DNA of 64,000 bases, taken from NCBI GenBank assembly GCA_016787415.1, contig JAEUUT010000101.1, positions 40,568 to 104,567 of the forward strand, written 5' to 3'. Positions within the stretch are counted from its first letter, which is position 1. Each line of letters starts with the position of its first letter. The notes beneath the pieces were generated by a model that ran no database searches, was not told the origin of the DNA, and saw nothing but the letters and a program-made list of their open reading frames with translations. Below are positions 18,201-24,365 of the stretch, piece by piece. A program made the translations under genes and the position numbers. This stretch comes from Saprospiraceae bacterium (lineage in GTDB: Bacteria; Bacteroidota; Bacteroidia; Chitinophagales; Saprospiraceae).

Positions 18201-18445
18201 TAGGCAAAACTGCCATTTCATGGCTCGAACCCGATAAACGCGGCGCATTTCCCGTGGTAGAAATTGCATTCAACAGCGCCGAATTACAATTTATGAAGGA
18301 TACGATCAAAAGCGTGTGGAGCCGAATTCAGGATCGGGACTTTCATACCGGCTGCGGCAAAGATGATTGCATCTGGTGTACGATGCACCGAACCCGGGTG
18401 TTTACTGAAGGTGGCAGAGGGGATGAGGAAGGGTTGGATGATTGA
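15242..18445 (+). CDS. UvrD/RecB-like helicase fused to an Fe-S PD-(D/E)XK nuclease
   Basis: Up to 1067 residues. SF1 motifs: Walker A GPGTGKT (about residue 43), VDEFQDTN (about 277), GDDDQSIFEFQGA, TAHAAKGLEF and RRLFYVALTRAK. The C-terminal nuclease has Cys in LRCPLAFYY, then GVVDKIE and VDYKTG, then CGKDDCIWC, the four cysteines expected for an AddB-type 4Fe-4S cluster. It likely processes DNA ends or repairs DNA. No ATG is available; the in-frame starts are GTG at 15242, 15254 and 15266, all inside the repeat arm. The helicase consensus begins about at LNAAQQSAV, so little is missing. The TGA is the first triplet of palindrome L. Confidence 0.93.
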   Translation: MLQSVLQSVLHHNEAFLTFLQSLNAAQQSAVETVEGPVLVIAGPGTGKTHILTARIGNILLRTDARAQNILCLTFTDAGVHAMRQRLLERIGPEAHRVPIFTFHAFCNRVIQENPEVFGKGNLEPLSDLERIELVRQMLARLPADHPLREGRKDTFQFEQHLRDLFATMKKEGWTPGFVLKKCDEYVRDLPQNPDFIYKVNTKKARKGDLKQAQIDEVIEKMNRLKAAADLYPRYQQMLDKHGRYEYEDMLLWVTKAFSKNEALLRTYQERYQYVLVDEFQDTNGAQFHLLQQLLDYWEVPNIFIVGDDDQSIFEFQGARLENLVQFYQQYHKGLKTIVLGDNYRSAQPILDTAANVIRHNNIRAISRLDQPFEKTLRAGAERFLGPAAPHTPVRIAVYENRLHELADIVSKIEQLIAQGTAPSDIAVLYARHRQASQLLALLEKKGIPYQTKRPVNALELPVMQHFRALLTYLHDEMTEPLSGDHRLFPLLHASFFNLAPLDLAHIALALRRNDNRETRDLYIKASHFSSQKQYWRAALADAAFLEKLPLSNPDTYLQLATRLNGWIADAANLPLPQLIERLYTQTGLMTWALQQPDRVWHIQVLHTWMAFVQRESACNPRLTAVPDGLGHLLNLLHSMDDNQLPLPVQQPVQNGPGVQLLTAHAAKGLEFEHVFLFDCVDDAWEKSAGNKSGRFALPPTLTLSGEEDAVEARRRLFYVALTRAKAHLQVSWAAAAHDGKALTQTRFADETTLPHHHALVAPEVLLDTQVSLLLEPAQPVITLPEAALLDELLAHFSLSITALNRYLRCPLAFYYEDLLNIPAATSEAAAFGTAMHGALQAFTLKMKADKKMQWPSAEALLRMFVQEMERQRAHFSENGWIQRMALGKDYLRRIHVEQTPFWRKRVIVERKIDKVELEGVPLTGVVDKIEWLDNQTIRLVDYKTGAPDPKKTAAPDEKQILGGEYWRQLAFYSLLLETARIYPEKVGKTAISWLEPDKRGAFPVVEIAFNSAELQFMKDTIKSVWSRIQDRDFHTGCGKDDCIWCTMHRTRVFTEGGRGDEEGLDD

Positions 18446-18599
18446 AAGCGGTTTGAATCAGGATTTTTTGGATTTAAAAGATTAGAAGGATTCCCACCGA
18501 GATGTCAAAAATGAATTCTAATTTTTTTTAATTTTGACATCTCGGTGGGAATCCTTCTAATCTTTTAAATCCAAAAAATCCTGATTCAAACCGCTTTCA
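18443..18599. repeat. Class 2 palindrome L, bounded by two stop codons
   Basis: Arms 18443-18510 and 18532-18599 are perfect reverse complements over about 68 bases. The left end TGA is the helicase stop and the right end TCA is the stop of the convergent redoxin gene. The copy-specific segment TTTGGATTTAAAAGATT occurs in both arms. Confidence 0.97.
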
Positions 18600-19244
18600 C
18601 TGCTTCCCTCCGGAAGCCGACATCGGGTCGGGTGCTGTGGTAGGTTTCTTTTTTACGGTACAACCTACGGCGCGGGTGAAATCCGGATTGGGTTTTTCGC
18701 CACGCATAAGGGCTTCAACAGCCTTTTCAGCCCAGCGGTTTTTAGCCAACTTGGGTGTTTCCGGGTTATCATCGATGGCGCCGATGTATCGGATCACCTT
18801 GTCCTGATCCAGCAGGAAAACGTGCGGAGTACGGGTAGCGCCAAATTTTGGATACACCTTTTGTTCTTCATCAAACAAGTATTCGAAAGGGTATTTGTTG
18901 GCTTTGGCCCGTTTCTGCATTTCTTCGAAACTATCTTCTTCGACGATGAGCGGGCTATTCGGGTTGATAGCGATTACCGGGAAGCCCTGCGGTGCGTATT
19001 TGTTGTGCAGGTCGATGATGCGTTGTTCGTACAACTGAGCGTAAGGGCAGTGATTGCAGGTAAAAATGACGATGTATCCCCGGGCGTCCTTGTAATCGGA
19101 CAGAGATACCATTTTGTTATTTACACTTTTCAGAGAGAAGTCCTCTGCATGGTCGCCGACGACATAGCCGGAAGGAGAAGTAGCAGAGATAAAAAGCAGG
19201 AAAACGCCTGCCATTAACAGCGGGGAGAAGGCGGGTTTCTTCAT
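18597..19244 (-). CDS. Thioredoxin-fold redoxin (AhpC/TSA-like), exported
   Basis: 215 residues with an N-terminal hydrophobic signal (FSPLLMAGVFLLFISATSPS). The redoxin domain has VGDHAEDFSLKSVNNKMVSLSDYK and the active-site TCNHCPYA, with TPHVFLLD carrying the cis-Pro motif. The CxxC of CNHC suggests a thiol oxidoreductase rather than a peroxidase. Probably periplasmic. The tail VGCTVKKKPTTAPDP is low complexity. It is downstream of a TlpA-like gene on the same strand, 82 bases apart. Confidence 0.88.
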   Translation of the reverse strand: MKKPAFSPLLMAGVFLLFISATSPSGYVVGDHAEDFSLKSVNNKMVSLSDYKDARGYIVIFTCNHCPYAQLYEQRIIDLHNKYAPQGFPVIAINPNSPLIVEEDSFEEMQKRAKANKYPFEYLFDEEQKVYPKFGATRTPHVFLLDQDKVIRYIGAIDDNPETPKLAKNRWAEKAVEALMRGEKPNPDFTRAVGCTVKKKPTTAPDPMSASGGKQ

Positions 19245-19326
19245 GAAGCAACCGGAGGGAATAAAAGAATGAACGATAGTGGGATGAATGCGGATTATCC
19301 GGGCCGGGAAATAGCCCTGATGGTCT

Positions 19327-19887
19327 CTATTTGCCCGTGAGGCAGGGGTACTGTGATGAATCTTTTAATGCCGAGACGTCTGCAAGAAAGGGGCGCACAA
19401 ATGTTTCCAGTTCGGTGTAGTTGGCAAATTTGCCAAGGTTGAATTTTCGTTGTTGTCCTTTTATGATGATCGTGGCTGGTATTGCGCCATCCCACTCCTG
19501 ACTTATTTTAGGTATCCAGGTATTGGCATCCTGATCGGCGAATAGTACTACTTCTGACTTAAACTGCTTTTCCTTCAAAAACGGAATAAACTTTTTTTCT
19601 AACTGACTTTTAAAATCGAGGCTGACAAGTATCACCAGTACATTCTGTCCGTAGTAACGTTCGCGCAGTTCTTCAAAACAAGGTAGTTCTTCAATGCAGG
19701 GTTTGCACCATGTCGCCCAAAAGTTGATAACCAGTGTCGTGTCCTTGGCATTTTCAATGCGGGACTCGAGTTGGGGCATACTGTCATAAATGGCAAACGA
19801 TTGGCCCGTAGCGGAGTAGTTGCTCAAACAACAACACACCAGCACCATCAAAAACAGGAGAAACCGATTAAGGCGAATGGCTATCAT
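19327..19887 (-). CDS. TlpA-like thioredoxin
   Basis: 186 residues, an N-terminal hydrophobic segment (LNRFLLFLMVLVCCCLSNYSA) and a thioredoxin domain with NFWATWCKPCIEELP, the TlpA/ResA-type WCxPC site. The cis-Pro is in GAIPATIII. Probably a periplasmic disulfide reductase, though target proteins cannot be told. The CCC run near residue 19 makes it uncertain whether it is a lipoprotein or cleaved. Same strand as the redoxin downstream. Confidence 0.88.
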   Translation of the reverse strand: MIAIRLNRFLLFLMVLVCCCLSNYSATGQSFAIYDSMPQLESRIENAKDTTLVINFWATWCKPCIEELPCFEELRERYYGQNVLVILVSLDFKSQLEKKFIPFLKEKQFKSEVVLFADQDANTWIPKISQEWDGAIPATIIIKGQQRKFNLGKFANYTELETFVRPFLADVSALKDSSQYPCLTGK

Positions 19888-19997
19888 GAAACAGTATTAT
19901 TAAAAAAAACAATGCAAGAAACGCATTAACGCTGGAACATCCACCAGCTTTAACACTTTTTCCGACGAAAAAAACAATAAATCTTAATAAATACATA

Positions 19998-20032
19998 AAA
20001 TCCCCCCGAAACATATGTATTCGGAGGGATTT
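19998..20032 (-). terminator. Intrinsic terminator of the Nif3/zinc-ribbon unit
   Basis: Minus-strand stem AAATCCCTCCGAA pairs with TTCGGGGGGATTT (one wobble) around a 9-base loop, followed by a T-rich tract. It lies 33 bases beyond the zinc-ribbon stop. Confidence 0.8.
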
Positions 20033-20064
20033 TTAAGCAAATCAGGGTTCTAAAAAGTTCATTA

Positions 20065-20820
20065 TCAGGCTTCCACAGCCAACTCTGGATAGGCGATGGA
20101 GGTGTCTACCAAAATACGGCCGCAGTGCTCGCAGGCGATGATTTTTTTGTGCAGGCCGATCTCGAGTTTTATTTGCGGTGGAACATTGTTGAAGCAACCG
20201 CCGCAGGAACTGCGCTCTACTGTTACCACTGCCAGACCGTTGCGATACGTGCGGCGGGTTTTGTCATAAGAGTTCAGCAGGCGATCTTCAATGCCGTGGC
20301 GAGCCTTGTCGCTTTGGGCGCGCAACTGGTTCTCTTCCTGCTCCGTTTTTTCGATAATACCCTGGAGTTCCACTTTTTTGGCTTCCAGTTCTTTTTGTTT
20401 GGCTTCAAAACGCGACTCGGCGATGGTCAGGCTTTCTTTTTTGGCTTCCAGACCGGCTTTGGCTTCGCGTACTTTTTTCTCCGACAACTGGATGTCCAGT
20501 TTTGCCAGATCGATCTCTTTCTGAAGGGCATTGTACTCGCGGTCGTTTTTCACTTCCTCGAGTTGTTTCTGGTATTTCTTGATGTTGGCATCGGCTTCTT
20601 TTGCAGTTACCTGCATGCGGCCGATTTCCTGTTCGCTCTCTTTGTAAGCAGCCTTCAATTTTTTGATACGGGTATCCAAACCCGCTACTTCGTCTTCCAG
20701 GTCGGATACTTCCATGGGGAGTTCGCCTTTCAGAATCTGTATCTCGTCTAATTGGGAGTCGACTTGCTGTAATTTCCACAGCAATTGCAGTTTTTCGGCG
20801 ATGGATGTTTCTACAGACAT
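20065..20820 (-). CDS. C4-type zinc-ribbon coiled-coil protein
   Basis: 251 residues: a long coiled coil (about 10-185, heptad-rich with LDTRIKKLKAAYKESEQEI and KKVELQGIIEKTEQEE) and a C-terminal zinc ribbon with SSCGGCFNNVPP and CEHCGRIL, two CxxC knuckles. This matches the COG1579 family, proposed to bind nucleic acid; precise role unknown. It is 39 bases downstream of the Nif3-like gene, a pairing common in Bacteroidota, and ends before a clear terminator. Confidence 0.92.
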   Translation of the reverse strand: MSVETSIAEKLQLLWKLQQVDSQLDEIQILKGELPMEVSDLEDEVAGLDTRIKKLKAAYKESEQEIGRMQVTAKEADANIKKYQKQLEEVKNDREYNALQKEIDLAKLDIQLSEKKVREAKAGLEAKKESLTIAESRFEAKQKELEAKKVELQGIIEKTEQEENQLRAQSDKARHGIEDRLLNSYDKTRRTYRNGLAVVTVERSSCGGCFNNVPPQIKLEIGLHKKIIACEHCGRILVDTSIAYPELAVEA

Positions 20821-20859
20821 ACTGTATTTATGGTGGGTGAGTGAGATAAATGGCCGTTT

Positions 20860-21699
20860 TCACAAATAAAACACCGGATTGGTGTTCACTTTTGTGCAAT
20901 GGAGCGCAAAAGTAGGGAATTTTTCCCGAATAATGTCAAATAAAAGTTCGATGGTAAACTGTTCTGTTTCGAAATGCCCGATGTCGGCTATAACCAGCCT
21001 GCCTTCTGCATCGAAAAACTCGTGGTATTTGAAATCTGCCGTTACAAACGCATCTGCCCCGGAACGGAGTGCTTCCGACAACAAAAAACTCCCGCTGCCG
21101 CCGCAAACAGCCACTTTTTCTACAGGTTTGTTCCGCAAAGCCGTGTGTCGGACGCAGGAGGCCCGCAAGGCAGATTTGACGTGTTGCAGGAATTCAGTTT
21201 CGGCCATAGGCTGCGGGAGAAGGCCGATCATACCGGCGCCGGTGAGAAGTCCTGAGTCCGAAGTCCGAAGTCCTGAGTCCTGAGTCCTGAGTCCTGAGTC
21301 GGGACTTTCTCTCCTTGGCAAGAGGATTCGGGTGTCGGAAAGCCCGATTTTCTCCGCAATTTTCGCATTTACACCCTGGTAATACACATTATCGAGGTTG
21401 GTATGAATGGCGTAAAGAGCCACCTCCTTTCGAATGGCCTGCATGACCGTTCGCTCAACATAGGAACTGCCGTTGAAACGTTTGAGTCCGCGAAAAACAA
21501 TCGGGTGGTGGGCTACTACCAGGTTGCAACCCAGCGTGAGCGCTTCTTCCACCACAGCCTCCGTGGAATCGAGGCAGAACAACACCCCTGTCACTTCCGC
21601 TTCCGGGTGACCGACGATGAGTCCGGCATTGTCGTACGATTCCTGCAAATGGGGCGGCGCGATGGCTTCCAGCACGGCAAGAATGTCTTTTACCTTCAT
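20860..21699 (-). CDS. Nif3-like dinuclear metal protein with an in-frame repeat insertion
   Basis: 279 residues of the NIF3/YbgI family. Metal ligands: VVAHHPI (His 64-65), HTNLDNV (about 99-105) and the C-terminal DIGHFETEQ. The family forms toroidal hexamers binding two metals; the physiological reaction is unsettled. Between about residues 130 and 153 the protein has DSGLRTQDSGLRTSDSGLL, encoded by a class 1 intergenic repeat (21248-21306) in an open frame. The site matches the linker between the two Nif3 halves, so the protein may still fold. It heads an operon with the zinc-ribbon gene. Confidence 0.93.
   Translation of the reverse strand: MKVKDILAVLEAIAPPHLQESYDNAGLIVGHPEAEVTGVLFCLDSTEAVVEEALTLGCNLVVAHHPIVFRGLKRFNGSSYVERTVMQAIRKEVALYAIHTNLDNVYYQGVNAKIAEKIGLSDTRILLPRRESPDSGLRTQDSGLRTSDSGLLTGAGMIGLLPQPMAETEFLQHVKSALRASCVRHTALRNKPVEKVAVCGGSGSFLLSEALRSGADAFVTADFKYHEFFDAEGRLVIADIGHFETEQFTIELLFDIIREKFPTFALHCTKVNTNPVFYL
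21248..21306. repeat. Class 1 repeat inside the Nif3-like gene
   Basis: Fifty-nine bases made of AGTCCTG/AGTCCGA 7-mers, starting AGTCCTGAGTC and ending GAGTCGGGACT, so its outer ends are also inversely related. It lacks the GTAGAGTGTAC core. It contains no stop codon in the gene's frame and keeps the frame on both sides. Confidence 0.93.
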
Positions 21700-21853
21700 T
21701 CAGAATGTTTTGTGATGTTATTTAAATGACTCGAGTGAGGCAAATTTCGGCCGCTTTCTACTTCTCAAACAAATGAATTATCATTTCTGTGCCATAAAAA
21801 ATTCTTTGAGGTTAATATCCTGTAAATGCACCTCCATTTCTTTGCGACCCGTG

Positions 21854-21861
21854 TAACTTTG
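21854..21861 (+). promoter_or_regulatory. Possible -7 box TAACTTTG for tatA
   Basis: TAACTTTG matches TAnnTTTG, 83 bases upstream of the tatA start. No TTTG at the right spacing upstream, so it is weak. Confidence 0.35.
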
Positions 21862-21944
21862 CCACGCCTTCCCGGTCAAAGGAAGCACAAAAGAAATTGT
21901 ACGGTTTCTGCCGTATTTCACCATCATTTTAAAAACATACGACT

Positions 21945-22163
21945 ATGACAGCGATGTTTTTGTTCCTTGGCAACCTCGGCGCCACCGAACTTACCCTCAT
22001 TTTTCTTGTAGTTCTTCTCATGTTCGGCGGCAATAAAATTCCCGAACTGATGCGCGGCCTCGGAAAAGGCATCCGCGAATTCAATAATGCCAAAAACTCG
22101 GTGGAAGACGAAATTCGCCAGGGCATGCGCGACGCGGAAAGAAAGCCGCTGGACGATAAGTAA
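21945..22163 (+). CDS. tatA: Sec-independent translocase protein TatA/MttA
   Basis: 72 residues, normal for TatA. One N-terminal helix ([22 protein letters not shown]) followed by the [23 protein letters not shown] amphipathic helix typical of the family and a charged tail. TatA forms the protein-conducting part of the twin-arginine translocase in the inner membrane. No tatC in the window. An alternative ATG at 21954 would remove three residues. A strong terminator follows the gene. Confidence 0.93.
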   Translation: MTAMFLFLGNLGATELTLIFLVVLLMFGGNKIPELMRGLGKGIREFNNAKNSVEDEIRQGMRDAERKPLDDK

Positions 22164-22183
22164 GCAACTCCGACATTCCTGAT

Positions 22184-22225
22184 ATCCCGAATTTTTCAAC
22201 CACTGAAGAATTCGGGATTTTTTTT
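22184..22225 (+). terminator. Intrinsic terminator after tatA
   Basis: ATCCCGAATT pairs with AATTCGGGAT (10 bp, plus inner TCA/TGA pairs) and is followed by eight T. It ends only 8 bases before the next ATG (22233), so the next gene has its promoter in or upstream of the terminator or depends on read-through. Confidence 0.9.
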
Positions 22226-22232
22226 CGCTGCT

Positions 22233-23210
22233 ATGAAACAACTACTTCTTTTCCTGTGCATGCCACTTTGGTGCCCGGCGCAGGTTACTATTCATGCATT
22301 TGCGGCAGAAGTACCTGCCAACGATGGGCTATCGCTGCTGGCATTCGAACTTCTGCAAGGGCACAAAACGCACCCGCCCAAACACCCTTCCGGCATGCTC
22401 TTTTACATTCAAGGCTCCGAGCCGGCCACTGTCACCGACAAAATCGGACTGCTGGCCAGTGCAGTCATCATGCGCAGCAGGGTTATTCTGATGGAAAAAC
22501 GGGGATGCAGCCCCGAAAAAATCGATACGACGACCTTTTATCGATACGACGACAAGAACACGCGCATCAACGATCATATGAACGTGATGATGCATTTCCT
22601 GAAAGATTTCCCAGTCGATTTACCTGTAATACTGGTTGGCGGTAGCGAAGGAGGGGATATTGCTGCCGCTTTGGCTCGAAAATGTCCACGTATAACACAT
22701 CTGATCCTGATTGGTTCGGGTGGCGGTATTTCCCAAAAAGAAGAATTTGAAATACTGGTGGCTCAAAATCCAGGCTTTCTGGGGTGCGCCAATGTGCAGC
22801 AACTGGACTCCATTTTCCACATAATCCGGAATGCTCCCGACAGCCTCGCCATTTGGGCAGGTCATCCGTACAAACGCTGGAACAGTTACCTGGAAAATCC
22901 GCCGCTGCCCGACCTAATGCAACTGGACATACCTGTCCTGCTGCTACATGGCGATGCCGATCCGAGCGTACCTGTTGCATCTGCCCGTGCCGTACGGGAT
23001 GCTTTCAAAAAAGCCGGAAAAAACAACCTCACCTATATCGAATATGCCGATGTAGATCACACACTTACCCATGTAAAAGATGGTAAAAGCCGCTATCCGG
23101 TTATGGAAGTGGACATGGTTAAATGGATGACTGCACAAGGGCTTATTCCGGAAAAATATGCGCGCAGGCTGACCAAACGGGTCAAAAAAGCCCACCCGGA
23201 TATTTTTTGA
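22233..23210 (+). CDS. Exported alpha/beta hydrolase
   Basis: 325 residues with a signal peptide (MKQLLLFLCMPLWCPAQ). Alpha/beta hydrolase signs: LVGGSEGG around the nucleophile Ser (about 138), LLHGDADPSVP with the acid Asp, and ADVDHTLTH with the catalytic His. The fold resembles dienelactone hydrolase or peptidase-S9-like enzymes; substrate unknown. The C-terminus is basic. A terminator follows at 23435. Confidence 0.82.
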   Translation: MKQLLLFLCMPLWCPAQVTIHAFAAEVPANDGLSLLAFELLQGHKTHPPKHPSGMLFYIQGSEPATVTDKIGLLASAVIMRSRVILMEKRGCSPEKIDTTTFYRYDDKNTRINDHMNVMMHFLKDFPVDLPVILVGGSEGGDIAAALARKCPRITHLILIGSGGGISQKEEFEILVAQNPGFLGCANVQQLDSIFHIIRNAPDSLAIWAGHPYKRWNSYLENPPLPDLMQLDIPVLLLHGDADPSVPVASARAVRDAFKKAGKNNLTYIEYADVDHTLTHVKDGKSRYPVMEVDMVKWMTAQGLIPEKYARRLTKRVKKAHPDIF

Positions 23211-23266
23211 GCAAGTCTGAAGTGGTTTCGGCATGAGGAGTTATATTCACCTTTCTCGTGGAATAA

Positions 23267-23392
23267 TTTCCCGCAGAACTCGCAGATTTACACGCATATC
23301 TCGCAGAACGTAGAGTGTACAATTACATCGAAAAGTAGGTGTACGCTACGTTCTGCGAGATCTGCGTGTAAATCTGCGAGTTCTGCGGGAAA
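23267..23392. repeat. Class 7 palindrome (CGCAGAACTCGCAGAT arms, GTAGAGTGTAC core)
   Basis: Arms 23267-23320 and 23341-23392 are reverse complements. The outer parts carry CCGCAGAACTCGCAG and TTACACGC; the inner end of each arm is the core CGTAGAGTGTAC / GTACGCTACG shared with classes 1 and 3. It lies between convergent genes. Confidence 0.95.
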
Positions 23393-23434
23393 CCACTCTA
23401 CGGAAAAATTACGCTGCCAGAAACACAATTCCAA

Positions 23435-23469
23435 ACCCCGGCTTTTGCCAAAATTCGGGGTGTTTTTTT
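23435..23469 (+). terminator. Intrinsic terminator after the hydrolase gene
   Basis: ACCCCG pairs with CGGGGT around an inner GGC/GCC pair, followed by a seven-T run. It sits just before the convergent gene's stop codon at 23479. Confidence 0.75.
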
Positions 23470-23478
23470 GTTCTGCGT

Positions 23479-24285
23479 TTAGAGCGCCCGGGACAACACG
23501 TACATCAGGTACGTTTCGTCCTGGTTGTTCACACCCAGCCGGTTGGCAGTCAGGTGCAACAAACTGGGTAATGCCTTTTCCAGGTTTGCACCAAATTCTT
23601 TGATTACCAACTGGTTACCACGAAACCAGCGCGTCCACTCCGGCTGCTTGGGGTCGAATTGCTCTTCTCTCAGCGAATCCCACAGGGTATTCAGATTGGC
23701 ACGGATGCTATCAGCCTGGGGGCTGTAATTATGGTCGAAATTGGCCAGCACATGTTGGAGCAGGTCGGCGCTTTCACCTTCTTCCGACTTGAAAAACAAC
23801 GGAATCCATTGTTCGCAAAGTTGGCGGAAATACCAGGCCGTTTTTTCCCGTTCCAGTCCGGCCGCAAAAGCCGTCATCGTGTGCATCCGCAGCGTATCAA
23901 AAAGTGCATCGCCATAAGTGTACTGTGGCCGTTGCAGGCGATCGAGCACTACACGGGTGCTGATGTGAAAATATTCTTCAGCCCAGGCCATGGCTTCCTC
24001 TCCGCCAAAGCGCGTCACTTCAGGGTCGTATGGAATGGCGAGGCATTCGCCACGGTCGGCAAACCAGCCTTCTACTGCGGGTTCCAGCGTTTCGCTGAGC
24101 CATTCCTGTTCGCCACGCAGGCGCAGGCGGATGTGGAGGCCCTTGTCGTCTTCATATCGAATAAAAAAAGCGCGTGTGCCGGGTTTGCTCCAGATGTACT
24201 GTTCGAGAAAAGGCCGCAGGGCGCGTGTCAGAAAAACATCGGCCGTTTCCAGCGGATAAAAATGATAGGAGAGCCATTCTTGCAT
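23479..24285 (-). CDS. Stand-alone lantibiotic-dehydratase C-terminal (SpaB_C-like) domain protein
   Basis: 268 residues matching the thiopeptide-type bacteriocin biosynthesis domain (TIGR03891/PF14028 type). Recognisable blocks: N-terminal WLSYHFYPLETADVFLTRALRPFL, AFFIRYEDDKGLHIRLRLRG, YDPEVTRFGGEEAMAWAEEYFHISTRVVLDRL. In LanB enzymes this domain eliminates glutamate from glutamylated Ser/Thr; related stand-alone proteins act as elimination or cycloaddition enzymes in peptide natural products. No LanB N-terminal domain, cyclase or precursor gene is next to it; its neighbours are a hydrolase and an M1 peptidase. Function here is unknown. Confidence 0.85.
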   Translation of the reverse strand: MQEWLSYHFYPLETADVFLTRALRPFLEQYIWSKPGTRAFFIRYEDDKGLHIRLRLRGEQEWLSETLEPAVEGWFADRGECLAIPYDPEVTRFGGEEAMAWAEEYFHISTRVVLDRLQRPQYTYGDALFDTLRMHTMTAFAAGLEREKTAWYFRQLCEQWIPLFFKSEEGESADLLQHVLANFDHNYSPQADSIRANLNTLWDSLREEQFDPKQPEWTRWFRGNQLVIKEFGANLEKALPSLLHLTANRLGVNNQDETYLMYVLSRAL

Positions 24286-24289
24286 GCCG

Positions 24290-24318
24290 CAAAGGTACGG
24301 GTTTGGAGCATGTACAAA
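24290..24318 (-). promoter_or_regulatory. Promoter of the SpaB_C-like gene
   Basis: On the minus strand a TTTG (24315-24318) and TACCTTTG (24290-24297) are 17 bases apart, fitting the Bacteroidota -33/-7 pattern. The -7 box is 4 bases from the ATG at 24285, so the mRNA would be leaderless or the start would be a little downstream. Confidence 0.6.
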
Positions 24319-24365
24319 GCCTGCGACATATCTTTAGCGCTTTGAAATAGAATAGTTATTCTGAA

